Of a stretch of DNA of 64,000 nt, positions 17,178 to 26,972 are shown piece after piece (the stretch's first letter is position 1; every line of letters begins with the position of its first letter). The notes beneath the pieces are model-generated. The model made no database searches. It had not been told where the DNA came from and saw only the letters and a list, made by a program, of their open reading frames with translations. The DNA comes from Streptomyces sp. NBC_00440. GTDB taxonomy: Bacteria > Actinomycetota > Actinomycetes > Streptomycetales > Streptomycetaceae. Both the position numbers and the translations under genes were made by a program. The DNA is taken from contig NZ_CP107921.1 of assembly GCF_036014215.1 (NCBI RefSeq), forward strand, positions 8,057,501 through 8,121,500. Direction: 5' to 3'.

Positions 17178-17623
17178 GGGCGAGACGCTATGGGCGTGGA
17201 TGTGCCGTTGTCGAGATCTCAGAGGCGCTGAGCAGGGTGAACGAATAGTTTCGGACACAGCTTGGGCAAAAATCGATGGTGTGGATCGGGCGTCTCGCCG
17301 CGCACCAGCCGATATCGAATAAGTCCCGGCGGAATCAGCCTTTTCTGCGCGGAAATTCATCATGGACTGCCCTGGATCGGGGCCGGCCGCCACCGTCCAC
17401 GACGGATTTCGCAGCAGCTTCCCGCGAGGGCCGCGATGCCTGATTGCTCACGGCCCGGCGGCATTCCCGCAGAACAGGGGCCTGCTCGTCCGGGCTCGGG
17501 TGAACACAGAGTTGGCCGGTCGATCACCCGGTGGTCTCCGGAGGGATACCCAGCAGGGGATGCGGCACTGAATGATCGGACGTGTTCGAAATCCCCTTGT
17601 TGCCAACAGAAGGTTGCAGCCAC
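17178..17623. other. 446-base gap upstream of phospholipase C
   Basis: No open frame with coding character is visible here. It should contain the promoter of the phospholipase gene and of the Rieske-like gene. Two isolated GGTGAAC words (17236-17242, 17499-17505) resemble half of a PHO box on the minus strand but are not tandem. The sequence AGAAGG just before 17624 is the ribosome binding site of the phospholipase. Confidence 0.5.
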
Positions 17624-19771
17624 ATGGCCACGTTTGATCGTCGGCGTTTCCTCCAGGCAGGCGGCGCGACCGCCGCATCGGCCGCCGCACTCTCGGTCTT
17701 CCCGGGGGCGATAGGCAAGGCCATGGCCATGCCCGCTCTTTCCCGCACCCGGTCCATCAAGGACGTCGACCATGTGGTGATCCTGATGCAGGAGAACCGT
17801 TCGTTCGACCACTACTTCGGCGGCCTCCGAGGTGTACGCGGCTTCGGCGATCCGCGCCCCGCGCTGCTGCCCAACGGCAGACCCGTATGGAACCAGCCGG
17901 CCGCGGGCACGCACACCGCGCGCTACAACGCGCGCGGGCTGCCGGACACCGCGACCGAGGTACTGCCCTGGTACATCGACCCCAGGAACACCACCGAGTA
18001 CCAGGCGGGCACCGACCACGGCTGGAGCAGCGGGCACCTCGCCTGGAACGAGGGCCGCCACGACCAGTGGGTGAACCAGAAGCAGGACGCCCTCACCATG
18101 GGCCACCTCAAGCGGCAGGATCTGCTCTACCACTACGCCCTGGCCGAGGCGTTCACCATCTGCGACTCGTACTTCTGCTCGGTGCACGCAGACACCGCGC
18201 CGAACCGGATCTACCTGTGGAGCGGCACCTGCGACCCGCGCAATGTGTACGGGCGCAGCCCCAACGGCCCCGGGCTCGGCGAGCGCAACAACACCAACGG
18301 CTACACCTGGACCACGTACCCGGAACGGCTGGAGGCCGCGAAGGTCAGCTGGAAGCTGTACCAGGGCGGCACGGGCGAGCCGGGCAGTCCCACGGACAAC
18401 TACACCGACAACTCACTGATGTTCTTCGAGCAGTACCAGGTCGCGGAGGGCGCCACCGGACCGCTGGTGGAGAAGGGGGCGTCGGACCACACGCTGAAGG
18501 AGCTGCGCGCCGACGTGGAGCACGGGACGCTGCCCCAGGTGTCCTGGATCGTCCCGCCCTACAAGTACTCCGAGCACCCGTCCGCGTCACCTACCGACGG
18601 CGCCACCTACATCAACCTCGTCCTCGAAGCACTCACCTCCAACCCCGAGGTGTGGGGCCGCACGGTCTTCATCGTCAACTACGACGAGAACGACGGCCTC
18701 TTCGACCACGTGGTACCGCCCATGCCGCCTGTCGGCAGCGCCCCCGGTGCACAGGGCATGGTCTCCCGCGACCTGGTCCGCAGCCTCGGTGACGAGATCC
18801 TCGACCTCGGCAAGTACCCGGGCGAGATGAGCCCGCTGGTCCCCGGCGCCGACCCGGGGGGCCTCCAGCCGATCGGTCTGGGTCCGAGGGTGCCGCTGCT
18901 GGTCATCTCACCCTGGTCGCGCGGCGGCTGGGTGTGTTCGGAGACCTTCGACCACACATCGGTGCTGCGGTTCCTGGAGGCCAGGTTCGGGATCCACGAG
19001 CCGAACATCAGCGCCTGGCGCCGCTCCGTCTGCGGCGACCTCACCTCGGCGCTCGACTTCTCCGGCGCCGACCCCGCGCCCGTCTCCCTCCAGGTCCCCG
19101 CTCCGATCGTCTCGTCGGGCAAGCCGTACCAGGTGCCACCGGTCCAGCACCTGCCCGAACAGGAACCCGGAGTCCGCCGCGCCCGCGCGCTGCCGTACGA
19201 CGTACAGGTCAATGAGGGCGAGGCGCACAAGGGGCGGTTCCAGCTGGAGTTCGCCAACCGCGGGCGGGCCGGTGCGGCGTTCTACGTCTACGACCGCGAG
19301 CAGCCGCAGACGGCACCGCGCCGCTACACCGTCTCCGCCGGGGACACCCTGAGCGACTACTGGCGGACCGGCGCCACCGGCGGTGCGTACCAGCTTTCCG
19401 CCTACGGCCCCAACGGCACGCTCTGCGAGTTCGCGGGTTCATCGGACGACGCGCTGCGTGCCACCTTCACGCACCGGGGCGGCGAGAGCGTACGGATCAG
19501 GGTCTCCAACCGCGGCCGGACCGCGCGTACGGTCCGGGTGGCCGATGCCTACGGCCGCGGGAACGGCACATCGCACCGGCTGCGCGCCGGTGCCTCCACC
19601 GAGATCACCCTGCCGGTCCGTGAGCACTCCGGCTGGTACGACATCTCGGTCACCGAGGCGGGCTCGGTCACCGGAACAGGACATGGCGGCCACGGATTCC
19701 GCCGCCGCTGGTCCGGCCATCTGGAGAACGGCCGCCCGAGCAGCAGCGACCCGGGCCCGCACCGCGCCTGA
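17624..19771 (+). CDS. Secreted phosphocholine-specific phospholipase C (PlcC/PlcN family)
   Basis: The 715-residue product begins with a twin-arginine signal, DRRRFLQAGGATAASAAALSV. The phosphoesterase domain starts with DHVVILMQENRSFDHYFGGL and carries ENRSFDHYFG, SYFCSVHADTAPNR, FIVNYDENDGLFDHVVPP and DHTSVLRFLEARFG. Two C-terminal beta domains (DUF756 type) fill residues from about 515 on. The enzyme cleaves phosphatidylcholine-like phospholipids outside the cell, releasing phosphorylated headgroups, and is Tat-exported in homologues. Start ATG 17624 with AGAAGG upstream; an in-frame 17582 start would put extra residues before the Tat motif. Monocistronic, ended by a perfect hairpin. Confidence 0.93.
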   Translation: MATFDRRRFLQAGGATAASAAALSVFPGAIGKAMAMPALSRTRSIKDVDHVVILMQENRSFDHYFGGLRGVRGFGDPRPALLPNGRPVWNQPAAGTHTARYNARGLPDTATEVLPWYIDPRNTTEYQAGTDHGWSSGHLAWNEGRHDQWVNQKQDALTMGHLKRQDLLYHYALAEAFTICDSYFCSVHADTAPNRIYLWSGTCDPRNVYGRSPNGPGLGERNNTNGYTWTTYPERLEAAKVSWKLYQGGTGEPGSPTDNYTDNSLMFFEQYQVAEGATGPLVEKGASDHTLKELRADVEHGTLPQVSWIVPPYKYSEHPSASPTDGATYINLVLEALTSNPEVWGRTVFIVNYDENDGLFDHVVPPMPPVGSAPGAQGMVSRDLVRSLGDEILDLGKYPGEMSPLVPGADPGGLQPIGLGPRVPLLVISPWSRGGWVCSETFDHTSVLRFLEARFGIHEPNISAWRRSVCGDLTSALDFSGADPAPVSLQVPAPIVSSGKPYQVPPVQHLPEQEPGVRRARALPYDVQVNEGEAHKGRFQLEFANRGRAGAAFYVYDREQPQTAPRRYTVSAGDTLSDYWRTGATGGAYQLSAYGPNGTLCEFAGSSDDALRATFTHRGGESVRIRVSNRGRTARTVRVADAYGRGNGTSHRLRAGASTEITLPVREHSGWYDISVTEAGSVTGTGHGGHGFRRRWSGHLENGRPSSSDPGPHRA

Positions 19772-19812
19772 CAGCCGCCGGCCCGAGCGCGGCCCAGCAG
19801 GGGCACGGCAAT

Positions 19813-19841
19813 GGGGCGGCCGGACGGGAACCGGCCGCCCC
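19813..19841. terminator. Bidirectional hairpin terminator
   Basis: GGGGCGGCCGG and CCGGCCGCCCC form a perfect 11-base stem with a 7-base loop between the phospholipase gene and the convergent ATPase regulator gene. Confidence 0.8.
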
Positions 19842-19848
19842 GGGCGGG

Positions 19849-21891
19849 TCACCCGGGCAGCTCCCCCTGGAGCGCGCGGACGAGGCCGGTCTCGGCGTCC
19901 CCCGTCAGACTGCGGCGGTAGGCCTGCTCATAGGCCGGGGCCCCGGCCGCCTCGCGGGCCTGGCGTTCCCAGACCTCACGGATCACCCCCAACTCCGGGG
20001 TGCCACGGCGCGGGTGGCCGATCATGAGCCAGTAGACATGCCCCGTACCCGACGTGCGCGCGGCCTCCACGCCGTCGCCCCGCGCGGCGATCGCCCCGGC
20101 GAGCAGGTCGAGCCCGAGGGCGATGCCGAGACTGTCGTGCAGCTGGTGCTTGCCCGACAGCATCGAGCGCGCGTGGCTCTCCGCCTCCTGCGGTCTGCCC
20201 TGCAGCAGGTGTATCAGGGCGAGTTGGTGATCGGCGTAGGCGCGGGCCCAGTACTCGCCGTAACGCAGGCTGAGCTGCTGCAGCTCCGTGGCGTCCTCGT
20301 AGGCCTCGTCGAGGCGGCCCAGGGCGGAGAGCGCGAAGACTCTTATCACCCGGCACCGCATCTGCGAGGGCGCGTCCAGCGGGTCGCCCGGGAGACTGCG
20401 CAGCGCGTGGTCGCTGACGTCGTGCGCGGTCTGCGGGCGGCCCATCATCAGGTAGTTGAAGCTGACGGCGTGGGCCGCGGAGAGCATCGACTCCGTGTCG
20501 CGGTCGTGCCAGGCGGCGACGCTGCACCGCTCGCCGAGCCCGCGGGCGCTCTCGTGGTCGCCCTGCAGCGTGAGCGTGATCCCGAGGGCCCACAGGGCGC
20601 GGGTACGGTGAGTGCCCCTGCCGGTCTCCAGGCCGAGGGCCCGTTCCAGGAAGTCGCGGGCCCGCTGCAGATGACCGCAGCAGCTCCAGAACAGACCGGT
20701 GCACCCCGCCATCTCCACCGCACGCTCCGGGTCATCGGTGATGAGGTGGTCGAGCGCGGCACAGAGATCGGCGTCGGCGTCGGCGATCCTGCGGTACCAG
20801 TCGACCTGCCGGGGGCCGAGCCATCCGCTGTGGGCCCGGCGTGCGAGACCGGCGAAGTGCACGGCGTGCCGGCGGGCCAGCGTCCGCTGCTCGCCCAGCT
20901 CCCCGAGCCACATCGCGCCGTACTCACGCAGGGTGTCGAGCATCCGGTACCGCGTGCCGTCCCGCTGCAGCACGGACTGGGCGGCCAGCCGCTCCAGCAG
21001 CGTGGGAATGTCCGCGGCGTCGAGCGGTCCGCCCGAGCAGACGGCCTGTACGTCGGCCTCGTCGACGGTTCCCGGAAACACGGAGAGCCGCGCCCACAGC
21101 AGCCGTTCGGCCGGGGCGCACAGCTCGTGGCTCCAGCCGATGGCGGTACGCAGCGCCCGGTGCCGCTGGGGCCATACGCGGCCTTCGGGCTCGCTGAGGA
21201 AGTCGAGCCGGGAGGTGAGTCGTTCGGCGATCCGCTCGATGCTGTTCTCCGCGAGCCGGGCGCAGGCCAGCTCGACGGCGAGGGGAATGCCCTCCAGCCG
21301 GTGGCAGATGGCCGCGGCAGCCGCCGCGGTGTCCGGTGAGTCGAGCGACAGGCGGGGCGCGGCCGCGGCGGCGCGGTCGCGGAAGAGCCGCATGGCCTCC
21401 TCGCCCTCGCCGCCGGCGGCGAGCGGCGGCACGTCCAGGACGTACTCGCCGGGAATGCCGAGCGGCTCCCGGCTGGTGGCGAGCACGGCCAGTCCCGGTG
21501 CGGTGTCGAGCAGTGCGCCCACGAGGTGGCTGCACGCTGCCAGGACCCGCTCGCAGCAGTCGAGGACCAGCAGCAGATTGCGGTCGGCCAGCCGTTCGCA
21601 CAGCGCTTCGACCGGGCGGGCCAGGTCGTGGTCGAGGAGGCCGACGGCGTCGGAGACCGTGCCGATCAGCAGCCGGTCGTCGTAGAGGTGCGACAGGTCG
21701 GCCCACCACACCCCGTCGGCGTACCGCCCGTCGGCCCGTTCGGCAGCGCGGAGCGCCAGCCGGCTCTTGCCGACCCCGCCGCCGCCCGTGAGCGTGACCA
21801 GCCGGTGCTTCTCCAGTGCCCGTGCCGCACCGCGGAGTTCGCCGGTCCTGCCGACGAAACTGGTCGCGACGACGGGAAGGTATCCCACCAC
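19849..21891 (-). CDS. Large ATP-binding (NB-ARC/AAA-type) regulator-like protein without visible DNA-binding domain
   Basis: The 680-residue protein opens with SFVGRTGELRGAARAL and Walker A GGGGVGKSRLALRAA (residues 36-50). LLLVLDCCERVL (Walker B region), LATSREPLGIPGE (sensor-like) and a helical repeat region of TPR type from about residue 350 to the end follow. This arrangement is seen in SARP/LuxR-type ATPase regulators, but here neither an N-terminal OmpR-like nor a C-terminal LuxR helix-turn-helix is present. It may work through protein partners or be a truncated regulator. GTG start at 21891; next in-frame GTG at 21888. No linked target is obvious. Confidence 0.75.
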   Translation of the reverse strand: MVGYLPVVATSFVGRTGELRGAARALEKHRLVTLTGGGGVGKSRLALRAAERADGRYADGVWWADLSHLYDDRLLIGTVSDAVGLLDHDLARPVEALCERLADRNLLLVLDCCERVLAACSHLVGALLDTAPGLAVLATSREPLGIPGEYVLDVPPLAAGGEGEEAMRLFRDRAAAAAPRLSLDSPDTAAAAAAICHRLEGIPLAVELACARLAENSIERIAERLTSRLDFLSEPEGRVWPQRHRALRTAIGWSHELCAPAERLLWARLSVFPGTVDEADVQAVCSGGPLDAADIPTLLERLAAQSVLQRDGTRYRMLDTLREYGAMWLGELGEQRTLARRHAVHFAGLARRAHSGWLGPRQVDWYRRIADADADLCAALDHLITDDPERAVEMAGCTGLFWSCCGHLQRARDFLERALGLETGRGTHRTRALWALGITLTLQGDHESARGLGERCSVAAWHDRDTESMLSAAHAVSFNYLMMGRPQTAHDVSDHALRSLPGDPLDAPSQMRCRVIRVFALSALGRLDEAYEDATELQQLSLRYGEYWARAYADHQLALIHLLQGRPQEAESHARSMLSGKHQLHDSLGIALGLDLLAGAIAARGDGVEAARTSGTGHVYWLMIGHPRRGTPELGVIREVWERQAREAAGAPAYEQAYRRSLTGDAETGLVRALQGELPG

Positions 21892-22091
21892 GGGTACATC
21901 TTGGACCCGGGGCGATCCCTGGCCGATACGCCCGACGAGGAACGGCCAGAATTGGCCGATTGTGAATCGTGAACAATCAGATCATGAACCAGAGTTGGCC
22001 TGATCTGTCGGCATCGGCCCGCGGTTTGCCCAGGTACCCGGCGGAGTGGAACATGCCTTCCGCGCAGGGTGGCGCAGGTGCCGCGCCCTGA

Positions 22092-22136
22092 GCTGTCCCG
22101 CCGGCGGGCATCAGGGTTCTCCGCCGGCGGGACAGC
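22092..22136. terminator. Perfect hairpin terminator after the SDR gene
   Basis: GCTGTCCCGCCGGCGG and its exact complement make a 16-base stem with a 13-base loop, 20 bases past the stop codon of the SDR gene on the minus strand. Confidence 0.8.
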
Positions 22137-22155
22137 GGCTCATGCCGTCATCGGC

Positions 22156-23582
<1,427 letters not shown>

Positions 23583-23588
23583 GCGGCT

Positions 23589-23607
23589 ATTCTAATGCTG
23601 ACCATTA
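23589..23607 (-). promoter_or_regulatory. TetR promoter and overlapping pseudo-palindromic operator
   Basis: On the minus strand TAGAAT (complement of 23589-23594) ends six bases before the start codon. The 15-base sequence TAATGCTGACCATTA (23593-23607) is an imperfect palindrome with perfect outer arms TAATG/CATTA. It is AT-rich against the local background and sits directly between the -10 and -35 regions, as expected for an autoregulated TetR gene. Confidence 0.55.
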
Positions 23608-23680
23608 TTAAATGGCGAACGACCAGGTCAGTGCATATGCCACGAATGTTTTTGAGGGTCCGGCGGGGCGGCCGGGCGCT

Positions 23681-24430
23681 TCAGCCGGCGCGTTCGGGGC
23701 GTCCGAAACGCACCTGGACGCCGGGTGAGTAGAGCACGCTGACGGGTTCGCTCGCCGGCGTGCGAAGCCCCGCCGTCGCGACGAGGTTCTCGGTGCAGCC
23801 GGTCAGCTCCGCCCGGTACAGCGGCCAGCGGGGGTGGGTGTTCGGCAGGTACAGCGGGTGGCCGAGAAGGCTCGTGTGCAGCCCCCACCGCGCGGTGACG
23901 AAGTGCTCAAGACCGCTGGGCTCCCGGACGCGTTCCCCGACCCGGATCCGGATCCGGCTGTGCGCGTCGCGCGGGCCGGGCAGGCGCCGGCGACTGGTGT
24001 ACGTGAAGGTCTCCCCTTCGCGGTCGACGGTCATCCGGGACCACATATAGGGCAGCCGGAAGGCCGTTCGCCCGAGTGCGGCCGGAATGAGGCGTGCTGC
24101 GTCGAGCGAGCGGAACACCACGCCGCGCCGCCCCCGGCCGTCCACGGAGTACAGGCGCACATTGGTCTCGGGGAAGGACCCCAGATACGGCACCCCCGGC
24201 AGCCGGAACAGTCCCGTCCGGTGCATATGGAAGGCGACGAGCCCCACGTAGGTCACCCCGTCCAGGACGTCGGGGAACGTACCCGGCGGCAGCAGCGGGG
24301 CCACGTCCGCCGGGTCGGCCGCCCAGTGCAGAAAGGCCAGATCCAGCCAGGCCTGGGTGAGGAGCGGCCTGGGCTCCGCGCGGGGCGGGTCGGCCGTGAT
24401 GGGTTCGGGTGTACTTGGTCCGTACGGCAC
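23681..24430 (-). CDS. DUF2071 (YqjF-like) protein
   Basis: About 249 residues with the DUF2071 pattern: LTQAWLDLAFLHWAADPADVAPLLPPGTFPDVLDGVTYVGLVAFHM, LGSFPETNVRLYSVDGRGRRGVVFRSLDAARL and a C-terminal segment LYRAELTGCTENLVATAG. This is an acetoacetate-decarboxylase-like beta fold of unknown function. No signal peptide. GTG 24430 is chosen as start; in-frame ATGs at 24559 and 24493 would extend it by Arg-rich residues into the promoter of the divergent carboxypeptidase gene. The true start is uncertain. Confidence 0.75.
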   Translation of the reverse strand: MPYGPSTPEPITADPPRAEPRPLLTQAWLDLAFLHWAADPADVAPLLPPGTFPDVLDGVTYVGLVAFHMHRTGLFRLPGVPYLGSFPETNVRLYSVDGRGRRGVVFRSLDAARLIPAALGRTAFRLPYMWSRMTVDREGETFTYTSRRRLPGPRDAHSRIRIRVGERVREPSGLEHFVTARWGLHTSLLGHPLYLPNTHPRWPLYRAELTGCTENLVATAGLRTPASEPVSVLYSPGVQVRFGRPERAG

Positions 24431-24573
24431 GCCGTCAGCATGGCAGAACCGCGGCAGCGCGGAGCCCGGAAAATTTCTCGCGCGCCCCCGCATCCTTTGG
24501 GGTCCTTCATTCGTCTCACGTGCGAGCGGCACTCGCATGAGGCCGCGCTGAAGCAGCATTTGGAGATTTCATC

Positions 24574-25464
24574 TTGAACATTGGCATCAAGGGCATGAGA
24601 CGCATGTCTGTGGTCGTCGTGACCGCAGGCGCTGTGTCGACCGCCGGGGCGTTCGGCGCCTCGGCCCAGGCCGCCACACCGAAAGCGCCCACGATCGTCG
24701 CCAAGGGCGGCTTCGTGATGAACAACAGCACGGCGAAGACCCTCTTCACCAAAGCTGCGGACACCCGCCGTTCCACCGGTTCCACCACCAAGATCATGAC
24801 GATCCGGGTGGTGCTCGGACAGAAGAACCTCAACCTGGATTCCAAGGTCACGGTCCAGAAGGCGTACAGCGACTACATCGTCTCCAAGAACGCGTCGTCG
24901 GCCCGGCTGATCGTCGGCGACAAGGTCACGGTCCGGCAGCTGCTGTACGGCCTGATGCTGCCGTCCGGCTGTGACGCGGCGTACGCGCTGGCCGACAAGT
25001 TCGGCAGCGGTTCCACCCGGGCGGCGCGAGTGAAGTCGTTCATCGGGAAGATGAACTCCACCGCGAAGACGCTCGGCCTGAAGAACACGCACTTCGACTC
25101 GTTCGACGGCATAGGGAGTGGTGCCAACTACTCGACCCCGCGTGACCTGACGAAGCTCGCCAGCAACGCGATGAAGTACTCCACCTTCCGCACGGTCGTG
25201 AAGACGAAGTCGACCAAGCAGAAGGTCACGACGAAGAGCGGTGGCTACCGCTACATGTCGTGGACCAACACCAACAAACTGCTCGGCAGTTACTCGGGCA
25301 CCATCGGCCTCAAGACCGGGTCGGGCCCGGAGGCCAAGTACTGCCTGGTCTTCGCCGCCACCCGCGGCAGCAAGACCGTCATCGGTACGGTCCTCGCGTC
25401 CTCCTCGGAGGCGAACCGCACCGCGGACGCGAAGAAGCTGATGGACTACGCCTTCAAGAAGTAG
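24574..25464 (+). CDS. Secreted D-alanyl-D-alanine carboxypeptidase (peptidase S11)
   Basis: The 296-residue protein has a Sec signal with cleavage near ASAQA-A (residue 33-34). Penicillin-binding motifs are S70-T-T-K73 (nucleophile), S131-G-C133 in place of the usual SxN, and K248-T-G250. It trims the terminal D-Ala of peptidoglycan stem peptides outside the membrane; there is no C-terminal anchor helix. TTG at 24574 with GGAG eight bases upstream is the likely start; ATG 24595 is the alternative. Lys- and Thr-rich. It is followed by a strong hairpin and is monocistronic. Confidence 0.88.
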   Translation: MNIGIKGMRRMSVVVVTAGAVSTAGAFGASAQAATPKAPTIVAKGGFVMNNSTAKTLFTKAADTRRSTGSTTKIMTIRVVLGQKNLNLDSKVTVQKAYSDYIVSKNASSARLIVGDKVTVRQLLYGLMLPSGCDAAYALADKFGSGSTRAARVKSFIGKMNSTAKTLGLKNTHFDSFDGIGSGANYSTPRDLTKLASNAMKYSTFRTVVKTKSTKQKVTTKSGGYRYMSWTNTNKLLGSYSGTIGLKTGSGPEAKYCLVFAATRGSKTVIGTVLASSSEANRTADAKKLMDYAFKK

Positions 25465-25482
25465 CCCTTCGCAGGTAACGCA

Positions 25483-25526
25483 GATGGGGCCTGTGCGTGG
25501 CCACGCGGTCGCGCACGGGCCCCATC
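25483..25526. terminator. Hairpin terminator after the carboxypeptidase gene
   Basis: GATGGGGCCTGTGCG pairs with CGCACGGGCCCCATC (one G-U pair) as a 15-base stem with a 14-base loop, starting 18 bases after the stop codon. Confidence 0.85.
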
Positions 25527-25527
25527 C

Positions 25528-25570
25528 GTGTGTGCGTCAGGTGTGTACGTGCCAGGTGTGTACGTGTCAG
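25528..25570 (+). repeat. 15-base tandem repeat, intergenic
   Basis: Two units GTGTGTACGTGYCAG (25541-25555, 25556-25570) are preceded by a shorter copy GTGTGTGCGTCAG (25528-25540). The array sits between the carboxypeptidase terminator and the end of the serine hydrolase gene. Confidence 0.75.
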
Positions 25571-25610
25571 GCGTCCCGGCCGTGGGCTCTGAGCGCTGCG
25601 GCGTGTTGCC

Positions 25611-26759
25611 TCAGGCACCGGCCGCCGCGTACCGCCAGAAGTCGCGCATCAGCGGGGGCGGGGTCGGCGCCGTCATCGCCACCTGGCTGAGCAGGATCGT
25701 GACCGTTCCGGTGGAGGGGATGATGTGCGCCGCGGTGCCGAAGCCGCCGACCCAGCCGTAGCGGCCCGGCACGTTCCACGGATCGACGTCCGTGACATCG
25801 ACCGACCCGCCGAAGCCCCACCCCTGGCCCTCCAGGAAGAGCGTGGAGGCGGCTCGCTGTTCGGGCGTCAGGTGATCGGTGGTCATCAGCCGCACGGACT
25901 GGGGCGACAGCAGCTGCCGTCCGCCCGCGGCGCCCTCGGCGAGCAGCATCCGGGCGAAGGCGTACCAGTCGTCGGCGGTCGAGACCAGCCCGCCGGCACC
26001 GGACGGGAACGCGGGAAGACTGCCCCACTCACCGTCGGCCGAGGCGACCGGTTCGAGGCCGTCCGGGGTGGGCTGGTAGAAGTCGGCGAGCCGGTGGCGC
26101 TCGGCCGGCGGGACCTCGAATCCCGTGTCGGTCATCCCGAGGGGTTCGAAGAGCCGCTCGGCCAGGAACTCGGGGAGCGAGCGACCGGAGACCCTGGCGA
26201 TCAGCACCCCCAGAACGTCGGAACAGGTGTTGTACAGCCAGGCGTCACCGGGCTGGTGCAGCAGGGGAATGCGGGACAGCGTGGCCACCCACTCGTCCGG
26301 CGCCGGGACCGCCTCCGACTGCGGCGGCCCCTGCCGCAGCTCGCTGAACAGCAGCCCGACCGCAGGCAGCGAGAAGTCGGACGGAAACCCGTACCCCGCG
26401 CGGAAGGTGAGCAGATCCCGCACGGTGATCGCCCGTGCCGCGGGGACCACATCGTCGACCGGGCTGTCCGGTGTGCGCACGACGGAGAGCGAAGCCAGCT
26501 CCGGCAACAGGTGCCCGACCGGCTCGTCGAGGGAGATACGGCCCTCGTCCACCAGCATCATCACCGCTGCCGCGGTGACCGGCTTGGTGATCGAGGCGAT
26601 GCGGAAGATGGAATCCCTGGCCATCGGGGACGTGCCCCCGGTGTCCGAGAAGCCGGCCGTTCCGACCTCGACCCCGTCGCCGCGGGCCACCAGGGCCACC
26701 GCGCCGGGGACGGTCCCCGCGTCGACATACGTCGTGAGAAGTGCCTGCAAGTTGGTCAT
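25611..26759 (-). CDS. Beta-lactamase-family serine hydrolase (class C / esterase type)
   Basis: The 382-residue cytosolic protein has S56-I-T-K59 (SxxK nucleophile) in FRIASITKPVTAA, Tyr176 in WLYNTCSDVLG at the YxN position (third residue Thr instead of Asn), and GWVGGFGTAAHI in place of the KTG box. These features fit EstB-like esterases or D-aminopeptidase relatives rather than a true beta-lactamase. No signal peptide, so it acts inside the cell; substrate unknown. Start ATG 26759 with GAAGGTGG upstream; the in-frame sequence back to 26912 crosses a tandem repeat and is not credible coding sequence. Confidence 0.85.
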   Translation of the reverse strand: MTNLQALLTTYVDAGTVPGAVALVARGDGVEVGTAGFSDTGGTSPMARDSIFRIASITKPVTAAAVMMLVDEGRISLDEPVGHLLPELASLSVVRTPDSPVDDVVPAARAITVRDLLTFRAGYGFPSDFSLPAVGLLFSELRQGPPQSEAVPAPDEWVATLSRIPLLHQPGDAWLYNTCSDVLGVLIARVSGRSLPEFLAERLFEPLGMTDTGFEVPPAERHRLADFYQPTPDGLEPVASADGEWGSLPAFPSGAGGLVSTADDWYAFARMLLAEGAAGGRQLLSPQSVRLMTTDHLTPEQRAASTLFLEGQGWGFGGSVDVTDVDPWNVPGRYGWVGGFGTAAHIIPSTGTVTILLSQVAMTAPTPPPLMRDFWRYAAAGA

Positions 26760-26808
26760 CGGGCCACCTTCGTGAGCGTGCGGTCCTATGGGAGACCCGG
26801 TGCGCGGC

Positions 26809-26853
26809 GGAAAGTCATCGGTCGGAATGCGATCGGTCCGAAAGCCATCGGCC
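26809..26853. repeat. 15-base imperfect tandem repeat, intergenic
   Basis: Three units: GGAAAGTCATCGGTC, GGAATGCGATCGGTC and CGAAAGCCATCGGCC, in the gap between the divergent serine hydrolase and DUF1206 genes. It shares the core ATCGG. Confidence 0.75.
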
Positions 26854-26882
26854 GGACACGATGAAGTCTGCCGTGCTCCGCC

Positions 26883-26910
26883 GCAGCCCGCAGCCCGCAG
26901 CCCGCAGCAC
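26883..26910. repeat. 7-base tandem repeat, intergenic
   Basis: Three perfect units GCAGCCC followed by GCAGCAC, 30 bases after the 15-base array in the same gap. It may act as a slippage-prone spacer in the divergent promoter region. Confidence 0.8.
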
Positions 26911-26972
26911 ATGGCTTGCAGTAAGTCCTCAGCCCAGGCTTCGGCGGACGGTCACGGGGCAACCGGTAGAGC

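Noticed and set aside
17236..17505. Two GGTGAAC words as PHO boxes for the phospholipase
   Set aside because: PhoP sites need adjacent 11-base direct repeats; these are single copies 263 bases apart.
17585..17600. tRNA T-loop-like GTTCGAAATCC
   Set aside because: No acceptor, D or anticodon stem can be formed around it.
25611..26759. True beta-lactamase resistance gene
   Set aside because: Lacks a signal peptide and the KTG box; fits cytosolic EstB-like hydrolases better.
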